A stretch of DNA of 64,000 nt from Phycomyces nitens (Eukaryota; Mucoromycota; Mucoromycetes; Mucorales; Phycomycetaceae), in NCBI GenBank assembly GCA_022702545.1, contig JAHRBC010000008.1, positions 310,001-374,000 on the forward strand, written 5' to 3'. The position numbers and the translations under genes were made by a program. The notes beneath the pieces were generated by a model, which saw nothing but the letters and a program-made list of their open reading frames with translations, ran no database searches and was not told where the DNA came from. Positions 22,501-35,411 of this stretch are shown in pieces. Position 1 is the stretch's first letter. Each line of letters opens with the position of its first letter.

Positions 22501-25052
22501 ACATCAGGGCCTACAAGGGCATCACTGGTGATCGCCTCGAGCAACTAGAGGAGCGGCTCAAGGAGGATGTTCAGCGAGAAGCTCTCAATTACGATGGCAG
22601 AATCCTGCTGCACGGTGAAGATCGGGAGGGAGATGTCCAGCCAGCATGGGAAGAAGTACAGGTGGATGATGTCATGACTGTTCGCGAAATCATGGAATCA
22701 GTAGCTTACGAGATATCCCAAGAGCTGGATGAGGAGACTGGCAAAATTCACCACGAGAGTTCTGTCTTGGACTACCATCGAGTACCCATCACAGCCGAAA
22801 AGTCTCCAGACATCAACGACTTTGATGATCTGCGCAATTTGATTGCGAGTGTAGAGCTGTCCAAGACGGCCCTGATCATGTAAGTCCAGACTCATTAGCT
22901 TGTTCTGGTGATAAATAGACGGACCTGACATGTTTACAACACAGGAACTGCCAGATTGGACTGGGCAGATCCACTATTGGAACTGTGATTGCCACACTAT
23001 TGACTCGCTGGATGAGCCAAGATACAACCAAAGAAGTTGCCATCAAGACATCACCCAAATATCTGAATTACCAAATCATCAACAGTTTGCTGCGAGTAAT
23101 CAAGAATGGACTCGAGACCAAGAGGGTTGTTGACGATGCAATTGACAAGTGTGGTGCCTACCTCAACTTGCGTGATGTGATTGAGAGCACACATATCCAA
23201 GCCGAAGGAGAGCCAGACCTGAAGAAGCGCAAACGCATCGTTAAGAGCGGAATTCTTGCCCTCGAACGCTACTTCCTCTTGATCTGCTTCCAAGCATACC
23301 TAAACAGTACCTCGCCTGATATCATTGGTGAGACCGAGTCTTTTGAGCAGTGGATCAAGCGTCACGGAGAACTGCGTACAATCCAGCATGAATTGCGCCG
23401 TCAGGACCTTGGATTGCTGGTACCAGTTGAAAAGTCCATGGGCGACGGTGTTGCGCTTTCGAGTGAGGTTATGAAGGTTGTGAGTGCACGCCACGGCCAG
23501 GTATTGGCCCAACAGACCATTCTCAAGCACGATGCTTTCCCGGGCTGCCAAAAGATGAGTCTCAAGGAAAAGATCGAGGGCGCCTACAACTTTAGACGTG
23601 TCGAGGTCAAGAAGGTCAAGAGTGCGGTAAAATATGGTGGACTGGCAGCTGACAAGAGCGGTCTGGCAGCCGACATGGAGCGACAAGAGGACGATATTCC
23701 AAACCCTCCTTTCATTTGTGGCTGTGCCATGCCGTCCAAAGATGCCATCAAAGCCGTACTAAAGTCAATGAACGCTGGCCCTGGTGGCAAGCGCAAGGTT
23801 CTTTGGACTTGTTTGCGCGAAGAGCCAGTTTTGTACGTCAACAAGCAGCCCTATGTACTTCGCCTCTTCCAGGACCCACTCAAGAATCTCGAGACAACTG
23901 GTATTGCCAAAGAACGAGTGGAATCTATGGAGAACAGGATGCGTCTGGATGTCTTGGAGGAATTGAAAGAGTATGATGGCCGGCTTTTGTTGCACGATGA
24001 AGAGCAGACCGAGAAGGGCGGATTTACACTTGTGGTAGGTACTCCAGGTGTCCAAAGAAGTTCTCTTACAAATAAATGTATTCCTGTTTCTAGCCAATTT
24101 GGGAGACTGTACCAGTAGACTATGTCGAGACCCCAGCACAAGCATTCCAATCCATAATTGATGAAGGATATCAGGTGGATTATCTTCGAATTCCCATGTA
24201 AGCCCATAAACAAAATGCTGGATCAAAGCAGTTTCTGACTGATCTTTTTTCTGTATTGTTTTGATCTATAGTACAGACGAACAGGCACCCATCCCAGATG
24301 TGTTTGATCAACTTGTACAGAGAATGTTGAGTGCCAACGCAGGAGTTGATGCTTTGTTCAATTGTCAGATGGGGTAAGCCAGTATAGCATCCTGCCTTGG
24401 TTTCCCACGCACATAAGTCTTACTCTGATCTCATTCTCTTATTAGACGCGGTCGTACTACAACTGGAATGGTGACGGCCTGCTTGATGTCCATGATTCTC
24501 AAGAACGATTCTCTTGCAGACATGACGAGCTCCTATATCGTCGATTCTTCTTCGAATCCAGACACCACAGACTCCTCACTTGGCCTGTTCAACAAGGTTG
24601 CTGATGAATCAAACGAAGAGCGCGAGCGTTATTTGAATGGAGAATACAAGATCATTCTTCAGTTGGTGAGCGTCCTGACTTATGGCAAGCTTGCTAAGCG
24701 CCTCACGGATCAGGCCATCAATATGTGCGACCATATGCAAAATTTGCGAAAAGCAATGTACGACTATAAGCTCAGGCTCGATGCCACCGAAGACCGTAAC
24801 GGAAAGAAGTGGAAAGCTACACGAGAGGTTGCTATCAATTATCTTGTCCGATACTTTTACCTTATCGTGTTTGCAAATTACCTCCTTGAAGAGACCGACA
24901 ATAGCCTTGGAGAACCAGAATCAGAAGACGAGTGTGAAGAAGACACGATCTGTGACAAGGAGGCACGGAAGATGAGCACATTCAAGGCCTGGTTGAATGG
25001 ACGAAGGGAAATTACAAATATCATCAAACTCCAGGCAGTCGATTTATCATAG
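19540..25052 (+). CDS. Paladin-like phosphatase with three PTP-like repeats
   Basis: Sixteen exons: 19540-19718, 19764-19984, 20030-20118, 20315-20388, 20451-20476, 20522-20698, 20770-20829, 20885-21052, 21105-21329, 21377-21553, 21608-22047, 22095-22879, 22945-24034, 24094-24197, 24272-24373, 24446-25052; 1507 residues. Three tandem PTP-like/phytase-type units each carry a CX5R loop: CGMGAVR (Cys about 325), CQIGLGR (about 876), CQMGRGR (about 1303). Each is preceded by REEP.(V/I)Y.N..PYVLR; units 1 and 2 also have NFR(R)V...VYGVAQPT. All three keep Cys and Arg, but Asn replaces the usual His before the Cys. Paladins are cytosolic; activity on phosphoinositides or inositol phosphates is known or suggested for relatives and only inferred here. 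No signal peptide is seen. The third unit's N-terminal half is the most diverged. Confidence 0.92.
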
Positions 25053-25459
25053 ATAATATATATATATATGCGTGTATCTTTAATGCTTAGCAATCTCTTG
25101 TCATACTACCCAATAATCCCACCCACACATACACACACATACGCACACACGCACAAAATACTTTCATTGGATCGACGTGTTACAGACCAGCTTTTATCTA
25201 TTGCTTTAGTATAAGGTTTCGATTCTGGTGTTGTACAGTCTCCCAGCAAAGTCCAAATCAATAAAATTCATTGGTTCTAAATAATATTTGTTGGACCATC
25301 CAAGCTGCACAGATCAAGAAATAATCACTTGTTTAATTGATAGCCAGGAATCTAAAGAGATAAGGTTATCCCTTCACTAGGCAGCGTATTACACGGATAA
25401 GAAACCTATTAAAATATAAATATCGCCAGCTATTCCACATACCTTCCATATTCTCCTCA
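25053..25459. other. Spacer between two + strand genes
   Basis: Contains a CA-rich stretch near 25120-25155 (irregular CACACA repeats) and the promoter of the symporter gene. No gene is seen. Confidence 0.5.
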
Positions 25460-27495
25460 ATGTCCTCCAATACCATTTTCAAAAAGCTGAGTGGAGTTAC
25501 TCGCGTCTTTGGATCCCTTCAGATTCCCCTGGACGAAGAGCAAGTCAAGAAGCCTTACCCAAAATTTGCTCGCAAGGCTGGAGGTGCCATTGGATACGCG
25601 TTCTTTACTTTCATATGGAACCCAATCGTCTACACATTCCGATTCCTACATCGCCACACAAACCTGACCGAGTGGATCATCTTTTCAATGGTGGTCGGTA
25701 TTCTTATTGGAAACTTTGCTCCAGAGTTCGGTGTCCAGCTCAAGCCACTTGGAACTGCCTTTATCAACATGATCACGACCATCGAGACACCTCTGATCTT
25801 CTCTACTCTCGTGGTCGGCATTGCTGGCCACGGTGACGATGTAGGCAAGGTCGGAAGACTGGCGGTCAAGTCCATTATCGTAAGCCACCAACCATTTATT
25901 CCCAGGCCCATTGAATTCATTTTATTTCTGATCTAGTATTTCGAGGTTGTGACCACCTTTGCACTCGCTGTGGGTCTTATTATGGCAAATTTGCTTAAAC
26001 CTGGGTCTGGTGTTACACTTGTGGGCGATGTGGAAGTCGGTGCAGAGTATGCAGAGAAACAGAGCGGGATCTCTTGGGAGACCGAATTGAACTTGATCGT
26101 CCCAAAGAACTTCTTTGTTGCTGCCTATGAGAACAAGATCCTTTCAATCGTGTTTTGTGCAGCCATGTTTTCATGCGCCATGATGTTGGCCGACAAGAAA
26201 TCAAAGGCGGTTATGCTACAAGTGAACCACAGTCTATCTATGGTAATTTATTGCAAATCTATTCGAAATGTTACTGTAAATCACAAACAATCTAATAATT
26301 GTAGGTCATGTTCAAATTTGTTGGTCTTGTAATGAACTGTAAGTCCAAGAAGGTTTTGGGGTATCTGGGTCTACGCTTATCTAACGTTTTGATTTGGTTT
26401 TTAAAAAAAGATGCTCCTATCGGTAAGACAGGGTTTTGGTGCCATAGAGACCCTAGATCAGGATTTGGTGGGTTTAAATTGTATTAATCTAACCACCTTA
26501 TTATCTTAGGTATCGGGGCTGGTCTGGCTGCCACCGTGGGTACAAGTGGAATTGAAGTTCTCAGGAATCTTGGAAAGCTCATCGGCTCACTTTATGCTGC
26601 GCTTGTCATCTTTGTGCTTGTGATCCTTGTCCCGGTCATGTTTATGGCACGAGTGCCTATCCTTGGATTCCTTCGAGCGATCGGTCAGCCTTGGTTGATT
26701 GCCTTTAGTTCAGCATCCAGCGAATCTGCCCTCCCAAAGGCCATGGAGCGCATGCGTCAGTTTGGCTGTCCCAACTCTCTTACCGCCTTTGTGATTCCAT
26801 GGTAAGCCAAATCAATGTTTCCTATCTGTGAATAGTACACCCAACTAAACTTGGTGGATATTGTAGCGGCTACTCCTTTAATCTGGACGGTAGTACATTG
26901 TATCTTGCTTTGGCCAGCATTTTCGCAGCCCAGGCTGGTGGTATGAACCTGCCGATAGGAACCCAACTTAGTATCATGGGAACCCTCATGCTGTCCTCCA
27001 AGGGCGTTGCTGCCATTCCACGCGCATCGCTAATTGTGCTTGCAGGTACCCTCTCCCAGGTAACAATGATATTCCAAACTATACTCGAGTTACTCACTAA
27101 ACCCTTATCTTTGTTTTGTTTTTTCTTGTACTCAGTATAACTTACCTGAACAGGCCATTCCAATGATTATGGGTGTCGATGCTCTGATGGACATGGGCCG
27201 CACCTCTATCAATGTATTCGGCAACTGTCTGGGCTGCTGCGTGATGTCTCGTGTCGAAGGCTCTTTCCGTGGCGAAGTATGGAGGGAAGAGGAGGCAGAA
27301 CGCAGACAAGAGATCTTGGATGCCGCTGCCGCTGCAGAGGCAAAGGAAAATGGAAGTATCAACTCTGGCCGGTCCCAGGTTGATGAGGAACTCAAGGATA
27401 TAGTCGTTCACAATGAAAAGCCAACAAGCAGTACCCAGCAGAATAGTCATGGAATCGACTTTTTTGAAAACAATGCTTCAAATACCAAGCATTAA
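25460..27495 (+). CDS. Dicarboxylate/amino acid:cation symporter (SDF/DAACS family)
   Basis: Seven exons: 25460-25879, 25937-26242, 26305-26338, 26411-26422 (a 12-nt micro-exon), 26510-26801, 26867-27059, 27136-27495; 538 residues. Family signatures are present: the serine-rich re-entrant loop SSASSESALPKAMERM, GYSFNLDGSTLY in TM7, and MDMGRTSINVFGN in TM8. Several hydrophobic membrane segments precede them. A charged, Ala/Glu-rich cytosolic tail of about 70 residues follows. Relatives use Na+ or H+ gradients to import glutamate, aspartate or C4-dicarboxylates; the substrate cannot be read from sequence. The micro-exon encodes part of the YAPIGIGA motif and is required for frame. Confidence 0.93.
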
Positions 27496-27748
27496 TTCCG
27501 TAGACCAATAATACTTTACACGAGTGAGGGTTATAATGGTTAAGAGTCCTTGTAGAACAGGGATATTTGAGTCTTTGATTTATAATTTTAATCTACACAA
27601 TATCTAAAACCCAAGTTTAATAAATACTTGGAATCTTTAATCAATCAATAATATTTTCGAATATACGATTAATATAAAAGTATTGAGCGATTATAGGCTC
27701 TGTTAAGAGGTGTAGATGAAAAGCATGTCTTTTTGATCTTATTCTTAA

Positions 27749-29102
27749 TACACTCCCACTAAAGAAATCACCGTCAAATTTATTCAATTTCTGGTCCTGA
27801 AAGACTACACATCAACTTCTTTAACATATATCTTCTGAACAAAGATAGCAAGTATATTAAAACTTTGGTTTTATACTTTGAGTAATATATATATATATTG
27901 ATAAAATAATAAAAAAGTGATATTAATATGTGTGGCTACCATGAGCCTTTATAACTGCTCTTACTCTTTCAGGCATACTTGCGACAAAAGTATACAGTAC
28001 TTCAGGGTCTAACCGCTCCCGCTCCCGCTCCTGAAGAATACAGGCCTTGAGGTCATTAACATTGTTAATAGACCCCTTCCTCTCTTGAACCTTGGCCTTT
28101 AAAGCATGCCAAACATGCTCGATCGGGTTGAGATCTGGACTTTGGGATGGCCAGTAGTCAAATCGCTGAATTTCCCAACGATTCTTCCACCATGTCGTAT
28201 ATGAACCAGTATGACAGCTGGCCCCGTCTTCTTGGAATGTGAACATCGTGTCATGTTTCTCATTCAATTTCTGGTACCATGGATTGAAGTCCTTGGACAA
28301 ACAATTGACATGGGCGTCTTGGTCAACAGAGCCTTCAAGAAAAGATAAAGGGCAAAGACCACCAGCCCAGAAACAACCCCATACCATGACAGGACCTTTT
28401 CCATACTTTTTCGTTGTAAGGGTATGTCTTTCTTGGTGTCTCTCGCCAGGTTTACGTATCACAGATGGGTCAGAATCATTGCCCTTCACCATGAATCTTG
28501 ACTCATCTGACCATACCACCCTACTCCAGTCCTCGATACTAAAGTTGGCTCTAGCTTTAGCCCAACGCAGCCGATTCTTCTTCTGTTTGATGGTAAGGCT
28601 AGGCTTTTAAACAGGCTTATAAGATATGAAGCCTTCTGCTCTTAAATATCTGATAACTGTCTCTCTATAGACAATGACACCTGCGGCTGCCAAATTTCCT
28701 TGGTGGTATGAAAAACTTTCAAATGGATTCCGTTTCACACTCAAGCAAAGACTTGTAACGTCAGTGACGCTAAGTTTGCTTGGTCTTCTATGTCTAGACT
28801 TTGTACTAGTTGTACCAGTTTTTTTCCAGCGTTTGATGGTAGTGTTAATTGTCGATGGATGGATGTTCATGTAGTTTACAATCTCAGTTGGGGTATGATT
28901 GGCATTAGAGAGCCAAATAATACCTCCACACTCAAACTCAGACAACTCGCGTCTAGGGGATGGGCTTCTGGTTCTTTTATTTCCTGATGACATGAGTGAT
29001 TAAGTTAGTAGAAAAGGCTCTTGGAATAATAACAAAAAAGGGATGTTGAAAAATAAATGCTAATTTTTAAAGAGTGTCGCTCATTTACTGGGTCTGAGTG
29101 TA
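27749..29102 (-). mobile_element. Tc1/mariner-family transposon
   Basis: The element carries the transposase at 28993-27923. The right end reads, on the minus strand, TACACTCAGACCCAGT (from 29102). A weak partner, TACACTCCCACT, begins at 27749, giving a length of about 1.35 kb, usual for Tc1 elements, bounded by TA. The right end is more certain than the left. It lies between the symporter stop (27495) and the MRC1 start (29495). Confidence 0.6.
27923..28993 (-). pseudogene. Tc1/mariner transposase, one in-frame stop
   Basis: The N-terminal half (28993-28607) has paired helix-turn-helix DNA-binding sequence (ECGGIIWLSNANHTPTEIV; STINTTIKRWKKTG). The catalytic half has VVWSDESRF, FQEDGASCH and SQSPDLNPIEHVW, so all three acidic residues remain (35 residues between the last two by my count). 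The only damage I see is TAA at 28609-28607, between YKPV and KPSLTIKQKK; both halves stay in the same frame. The copy is therefore young or recently silenced. Whether the stop is real or a sequencing error cannot be told here. Confidence 0.92.
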
Positions 29103-29154
29103 CATATCCTACAAATAGACAATAATACAAGCCAATTGCGTAAATGTAGCAAAG

Positions 29155-29202
29155 TCACATCGCGTCCCATAAAACTGGGAAATCTCATCGCGCTTTTACG
29201 CG
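29155..29202 (+). promoter_or_regulatory. Possible MCB-like elements upstream of MRC1
   Basis: ACGCGA-type cores occur twice (TCGCGT near 29160; ACGCGA near 29197), 300-335 bp before the MRC1 start. Fungal MBF/SBF sites have ACGCG or CGCGAA cores and drive G1/S genes, and MRC1 is such a gene in yeasts. The assignment is inference. Confidence 0.35.
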
Positions 29203-29494
29203 ATCTTTCGTGTCTTCTTTTCTACTCGCACAAAATATACATACTGAGATATAAAATAAAGCTGTTCAATTTCTTGTCTGTTTGCTTCCAGGCCAAAGAC
29301 TTCTTTAACCTATCTTTTGACTGTTTGTCTTGTATTTTTGAAGAAGAAAAAAGGAAAAAAAAGAAACCTAGTCAAGCCACACACACACACACATATATAT
29401 ATAACCAAAACAAAACCAACAACAAAAAAAAGGTCATTCCTTTTCAACACTCCAAATTCTGCATTCCTCAAACTCTTGATTTCGACCTTTTATC

Positions 29495-32400
29495 ATGTCG
29501 GCCATGGAAACCTCTGACGATGAACAACTCTTCATCGGTAGCCCTATTCGTCCCACTACAACCGAGCTTAAAGTAGCAACACCAAAAACCCCATCTAAAC
29601 CCTACGATCTGTCTGATTCAGAAGACGATGACAATCTTGACACAAACAACAAGCTCGATAGCTTGAACATCTCTAGCACACTAAAAAACATGCTACGATA
29701 TACAAATTTTAATGTCGATGACGATGACGACGATGACACTGCATTGTTTTCTACACCTTCAATCATCAAGACCCCAGGCGCTCTTGAGAGCCTGATTGCC
29801 AAAAAAGATCCCGTTCAATCCACCCAACGATCTAGATTGGTTTCGGCAGCAAGCCCATTAAGTGCAGAAAAGTCTGATAAAAAGTCTCAAATAAAAAAAC
29901 CTAGAAAGAAAAAGGCAGCTGCACCCAAAAGGAGGTCTGGAAATGCTGAATTCAAAGCTATTCTCGCAAAAGTAATGCAGAATAATGCGAGTTCAGGAAC
30001 GGAATCCGAGGGTGAAAAAGAGGCAATGGCTCTGTTTGAGAAAAAAGTGGATCCAAAGCCTAAGAAGACCAGAGCATCAAAAACTAAGAAAACTCCAGAA
30101 CAAGAGGAAAAGGCAAAGACTGAAAGACTGAAAAAAGTTGTGAAAAAGAGAGTCGAAAAGGGCAAGATGGCAGCAACCGAGAATGATATGGATAACGAAG
30201 ATGAAGCGTTATTTGGGTCCACAGAACCTGGACAGGTTGAACCTTTGGATTCTATTATGAGACTTTTGAAAAAGAAAAGCACAGGAACTGAACTAGAGCC
30301 AGACCTTCCCCAGGCTACAGGAGCATCGCCCTTTTTGTTCCTTGATAGCGATGATGAAAGCGAAGAGGATAAACCATCGACTCAAAAGCGAAAGAGTCTT
30401 TCCAAAAAGGCTATTCTGGAAATGCGCCGTGAGACTGAGCGATCTCAACGATCCATCGAAGTTAAACTTCAACCGAGATTTAAAAAAAAGACATTTTCTA
30501 GTTTCCTGGAAAGAAGTGAAAATCCATCGAGATTTCAAGATAGACCAGAGGAAAGGTAAGTCAAGTCTCAAAGATAAATTCACATGCATACTTATTCGTG
30601 TGGCTTATAGAGTCGAACTGGATAGTTTTGAAGAAAGACAAGTAGCCCCAACTACCAACTCTACAAATCTTACAGATGGCCAAGATTCACGCCAATTCTA
30701 CAGTGATAGCGACAGTGATCTTGAAATCATTGGTGGGCCAAAAGCAACACCTGCCCACTTGCTTTCACCTCAAAGAAACCCAGTTGTAACCATGGCATGG
30801 TCGCCAGTTCGCACTTCTCGCACCACACACCGTGATATGAACAAACAGCTCCAAGAACGCATTGCGAGAGAGATGCTAGAGCGTCGCAAACAGATGGAAG
30901 AAAAGGCACGAGCACGGGGATCATTTACAACTGCAGAAGAGAGAGCAAAACAACTCTTGGAGCGAGAAAAGGAAGCTGCAAGAATTAAGATGGAAGTGGA
31001 CAAGCATTTTATGAAGACTGGAAATGTAAATCAAAGTGGGGATGACGATGAAGATGAAGAAGACGGAGACTATGAAGAGGGTGGTGATGAAAAGGAAGAA
31101 GACAATGATGTAGAAGATATCCAATATTCAGGCGAAGAAGACGAGGATGGCGAAAGTGAACTAGATGAGGATGATACAGAGACCAATCAGAATGAAGCAA
31201 AAGGTGGACTTGATGCTGAAAACTCGTCTGATGAAGAAGTTGGTTTGCCTGCTATTAACAGAAAGAGAAGACGAAACAAGAAGAATAATCTCTTGGAAGA
31301 TGATGAAGTTCAAAAGCCAAGTATTCCAACAAAGAAGCCAGAGCCAAAGAACTCGATTACAAACTTTTTCAATAATCAAAAGGTATCTATTTGCCATGTG
31401 GGATTATTAAAGGTGTTTTTTGGAAATATAATGCTGGATATTTAGGCCAAGACGGTTACCTTTTCTGATACCATTGACACTGATAACCTGGAGGATGTAA
31501 CAGAGAAATCTAACAAACCCCTGTCTCGTCTGATCAAACGCACTGTTGAGCTGGACTCCAGTGATACTGAAATGAATGTAGAACGAGAAGAAAGTGAAGA
31601 AGAGGATGAAAATAGAGCTACTGAACCCAAGAAGCCTGTTTTAAAGAGCGTGGCACCAAAGGGTCCTAAAGAAAAGAGTGAATATGTTGAAGAAGAAGCT
31701 CAAGAAAGTGAAGACGAGTTCTTTGGCCAGGGCGGTCCAGAGGCAGATGAAAATGATGAAAACTTGGATGAATATGAGCAAGATGGACTTTTAGTCGAGC
31801 GTAACGAAGAAACTGATCAAATGGATGAGGGAGTCCTAAGAGCTGTTTTCAAGTATGTACACAATGCGTAAACATTCTTGTAAATTATATATACTAATAA
31901 TTCATTGCTAATAGCAAAGACATGGAGGAGAGGGATAAGAACATGACCCAACGTTTGGTAAATGATATTACAGGAGGTGGCTTGCGAAGAAGACTTGCTG
32001 CCAAAGAAGCTGGTCTGATGCTAGAGGATTATGACTTTTACGATGATGATGATATGGATCTGGTGGCTATTCGCCGGGCGGCCTCTGCCAAACGGCGCAA
32101 GATGCTTCAGGACGGAGGGAATCAGCTGGAGGCACTTGGTAAGACTATTGTCATATATATATATATGGGGTTTTACTGACAGTCTATATGATTATATAGC
32201 CAAAGATCCAAAGACTGCTGCATTTGCAAAGGCAGCTATGCCATTATTAAAAGATGAAGAAATGCTACTTCTCAGCGATGGTGAAGAAGAACCAGAGGAA
32301 ACAAAAGATGAAACTAAGCGCAATAACCTGGGTTATGACGATGATGAAGAAGATGAAGATGAAGAGAATGAAGATGTAGGTGACATTGAGGAAGAATATG

Positions 32401-32970
32401 ATGGAAATGAGCTCTTTAGGGCCGAGGTAAGGATACAACAAAAATGATCGAGGGATCTGTTTCCCTAATTGCCAACTCTATTAGCGTGCCAACCTATTAG
32501 GTGCATCGAGATTATCTGGAGGCGACCACGATAGGGAGGATGTGGTGTACAAAAATAAGCTTTATCATGGGTCTAAGGATGATGGTGACGATTGGACAGT
32601 TCGATTTTCTGCACAGGTTCAGATTGAGACAAAGAGAATAGGAGCCGTTACGGAAAAAGTGACAGGACGGACGAATCCTTTGTTCAAGAGTCCAGGCAGA
32701 TTAGAAAGATTCCATGGGCTGCTATCAGAAGCCAATGGCATGATTGGAGGATCTTCCGATACTGGCAGTCGTAAAGGTTTTGGTGCACCTCAGCAAAAAG
32801 AAAGGGTAATTTACAGATACGCTGGTTATTTTTATCTAATGAAGACCATTATTTAGGGCATCGGAAAGGAGTATATTGTGGGGTCCGTACAAGAAGCGAC
32901 AGATAGGCCCCAAGAAAAGAGAAACAAGAGACTCTTGGGTATCATTGGGCGCAGTGGCTCATTTACTTAG
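29495..32970 (+). CDS. MRC1: Mrc1/claspin replication-checkpoint mediator
   Basis: Seven exons: 29495-30555, 30611-31382, 31446-31852, 31915-32138, 32200-32426, 32485-32805, 32857-32970; 1041 residues. The MRC1-like region is recognisable: YVEEEAQESEDEFFGQGG, then NKDMEERDKNMTQRLVND, GLRRRLAAKEAG, and RRKMLQDGGNQLEALAKDP. The rest is charged and mostly disordered: an acidic N-terminus, Lys-rich clusters near residues 130-230, and a helical ERIAREMLERRKQMEEKARA segment. Mrc1/claspin travels with the replisome and passes the ATR/Mec1 signal to the effector kinase. SQ sites (for example near residues 109 and 317) could be phosphorylation targets. The start ATG is followed in frame by another ATG three codons later (MSAM), so the exact initiation codon is open. 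Confidence 0.88.
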
Positions 32971-34482
32971 CAAGACTTTTAAAGATGTTTATACCAGCTC
33001 TTAGTTGTAAATGTAGAAATCTGATGGGATAAAATTATGTCGATACAATAATGAATTCTATGGGTAGTTTATCACTCTTTGCAATAGAATACTATAGCCG
33101 ATCGGGCACACTATCAACTTTTACATATATTTAATTGCGCGGATTCACTGCCGGACCCTTGTCCGTCATTATTCTAATTATAAAAAATAGAAACTGTCCG
33201 TTTGGCCTGTACTTCTGAAATGACATATACAGCAGATTTCATTACAATCACACATTTTGAAGCGGACACCAAGCCAAATAGAATATATATTAAGCCAAAA
33301 CCCTTTTCTAATATATATATGTATATATAAATTGTTTATTTAACTTTATATAATTTACAGCCAAAATAGATTTGCGAACCGCAAAAAAGGGCATTTTGAT
33401 ATTCAAGGAAAGATATATTTATATTATTATTACTGCTGGTGTAACATGGGTCCAGTTACTGTAGCCAATTATCCTCAAATAGATTATGATAAATGTATAA
33501 GTTTAAGTTGAACTATATTTACGACACCACAATCCAGGTACAGTATACAACAAGTTAATCCTCTACTAGATTTGGCCTACGCCATATAGATTTTCAAGGA
33601 GACAAGGATTCATAGACGTATCTCTTATTTTATTTGTCAGTAATACAAATACTAGAATACTTTACAATCCAGGTCTCCGAACCGGGTTTTCAGAGCTCGG
33701 GTGGACAGCTGGTGGACAGCTGTCTGTAAACTCTATCAAAACATGGGAAAATATTTAGAAGCTTGTGTTGATTGCTAATTTCTATAATATTTTGACAAGG
33801 TTTTTTACGATCTTTTTGGTTACACTTGTCAATAACAGGATATTCAGACATATTTCTACAGAGTCCATATAAATCAACCAGAGAAATGATCCGCGGTGAA
33901 CAAGGTCTACATTTAGGAGTGTAAACGTGTGAACTAGCAAGAAACACAAAACCATACTCGATGCAGTGTACCCGATTTCTCTCTATTTTTTTTTCTAATG
34001 ATAGTAACCAAGAAACCCAAAGAGAAACAAAAAAAAAGTGGTTTTATTCGACATGGAAATCGTGAGAAACAATCAATATCTATAGAGTTATCCTTCATTC
34101 AATATAATTGAATACTGGCAAATACTATATATAGTTTTGATGATATTTTACACAGTTGGACAAGCCTCATTCATCTCTAGATCCAAACCAGGCTTATAAA
34201 ATTACTGATTCCATAAAAATTCGAGATGTTTAGGATCGATACTTTTTCAGTACAACAATCCATTTGGCCTAACCATGCGCAAGATAGCCAAGGAATGGTT
34301 AGCTTTGGGTCACTTTAGAGTCTATTCTTTCTGGAAAGACATCTAGAAATGGTTGGCATGTTTGGCAGTCGAGAAGTTTCTCAGAGTTTGTTACTCATCT
34401 TTTGGTCAATGTATTGGATATTGCCATGATATATCTGGTCTCTATAGTATTCTTAATGATAGTATCCTACAAATGCTCACAC

Positions 34483-34515
<33 letters not shown>

Positions 34516-35411
34516 GCTCTTTACCACGTACCAGATATTATTGATTTGGTTGCCAAGTATGACAAAATGCAGAATACTGATATCATCCCTACTTGTATCA
34601 TTATACTCGTATTTTTCATATCTACATTTGAAATTTTAATTCAAATTGTCTGGATTTCAAGTCTCTAGTTACATTTACAGCCACATCGCAATTCAGGTAC
34701 AGTGCAACAGTCGAAACCCATGCTTGATTCGGTTTACGCCATGTATTATTATTTTATTTTATTTACAAAAAAAAAGAAAAGCTGCCAATTCATATAAATA
34801 TATTTTCATATTTTATTTCGGTAGGTTACTCATCATTTATTCTGTACAACAGCCTTTTTTTCTTCAATAAACAGGTGAATTTATTATATCTTTGACAAAT
34901 ACAACGTTGGTGGTCAGGATATTGCAGTAGACAAAATGACCAATATTCAAGAAATGGGTTTATAGGCAAGTCACAATCACTGTTTTTTTTCTTCTAATCC
35001 AATTCAAGATATCCAAAAAGTGAATGGCCGGGCAAGCACCTCCGATAGATAGATTTGCAAGTGGCAGTCTTTAACCATATTGAACCATTCACCGAGATTG
35101 CCGCTTGTTCATATATATATTATATATATATTCTTAAATGTATAAATCATTATATCGGACTAGGAGGCTTTCATTGTTACCCTAAACAGAGGACTGTGTG
35201 CGACAGGTATTGTCCTTTTGCCTTTATTTAGAAATGTTACATTCGCCAACACTATATGATATCCACAATTAGGATTGCAATCGTTTTTGAATACTTGGTT
35301 GCAATCAATACACAAACCCATGATGATTCTATTTATTTACTGATTTTTTATATTTTATATATATTATTATTTTTTGGGTTGTCTGTAAGACTTTACACAA
35401 CCACATATCAT
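32971..35411. other. Gene-poor AT-rich spacer
   Basis: No supported gene. Two diverged about 70-bp segments resemble one another (33520-33588 and 34674-34742; shared CAGGTACAGT and TACGCCAT). An (ATT)n run lies at 34484-34515 and short AT palindromes at 33318-33330 and 35115-35130. Confidence 0.5.
34484..34515. repeat. (ATT)n microsatellite
   Basis: About ten ATT triplets in the spacer. Confidence 0.9.
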
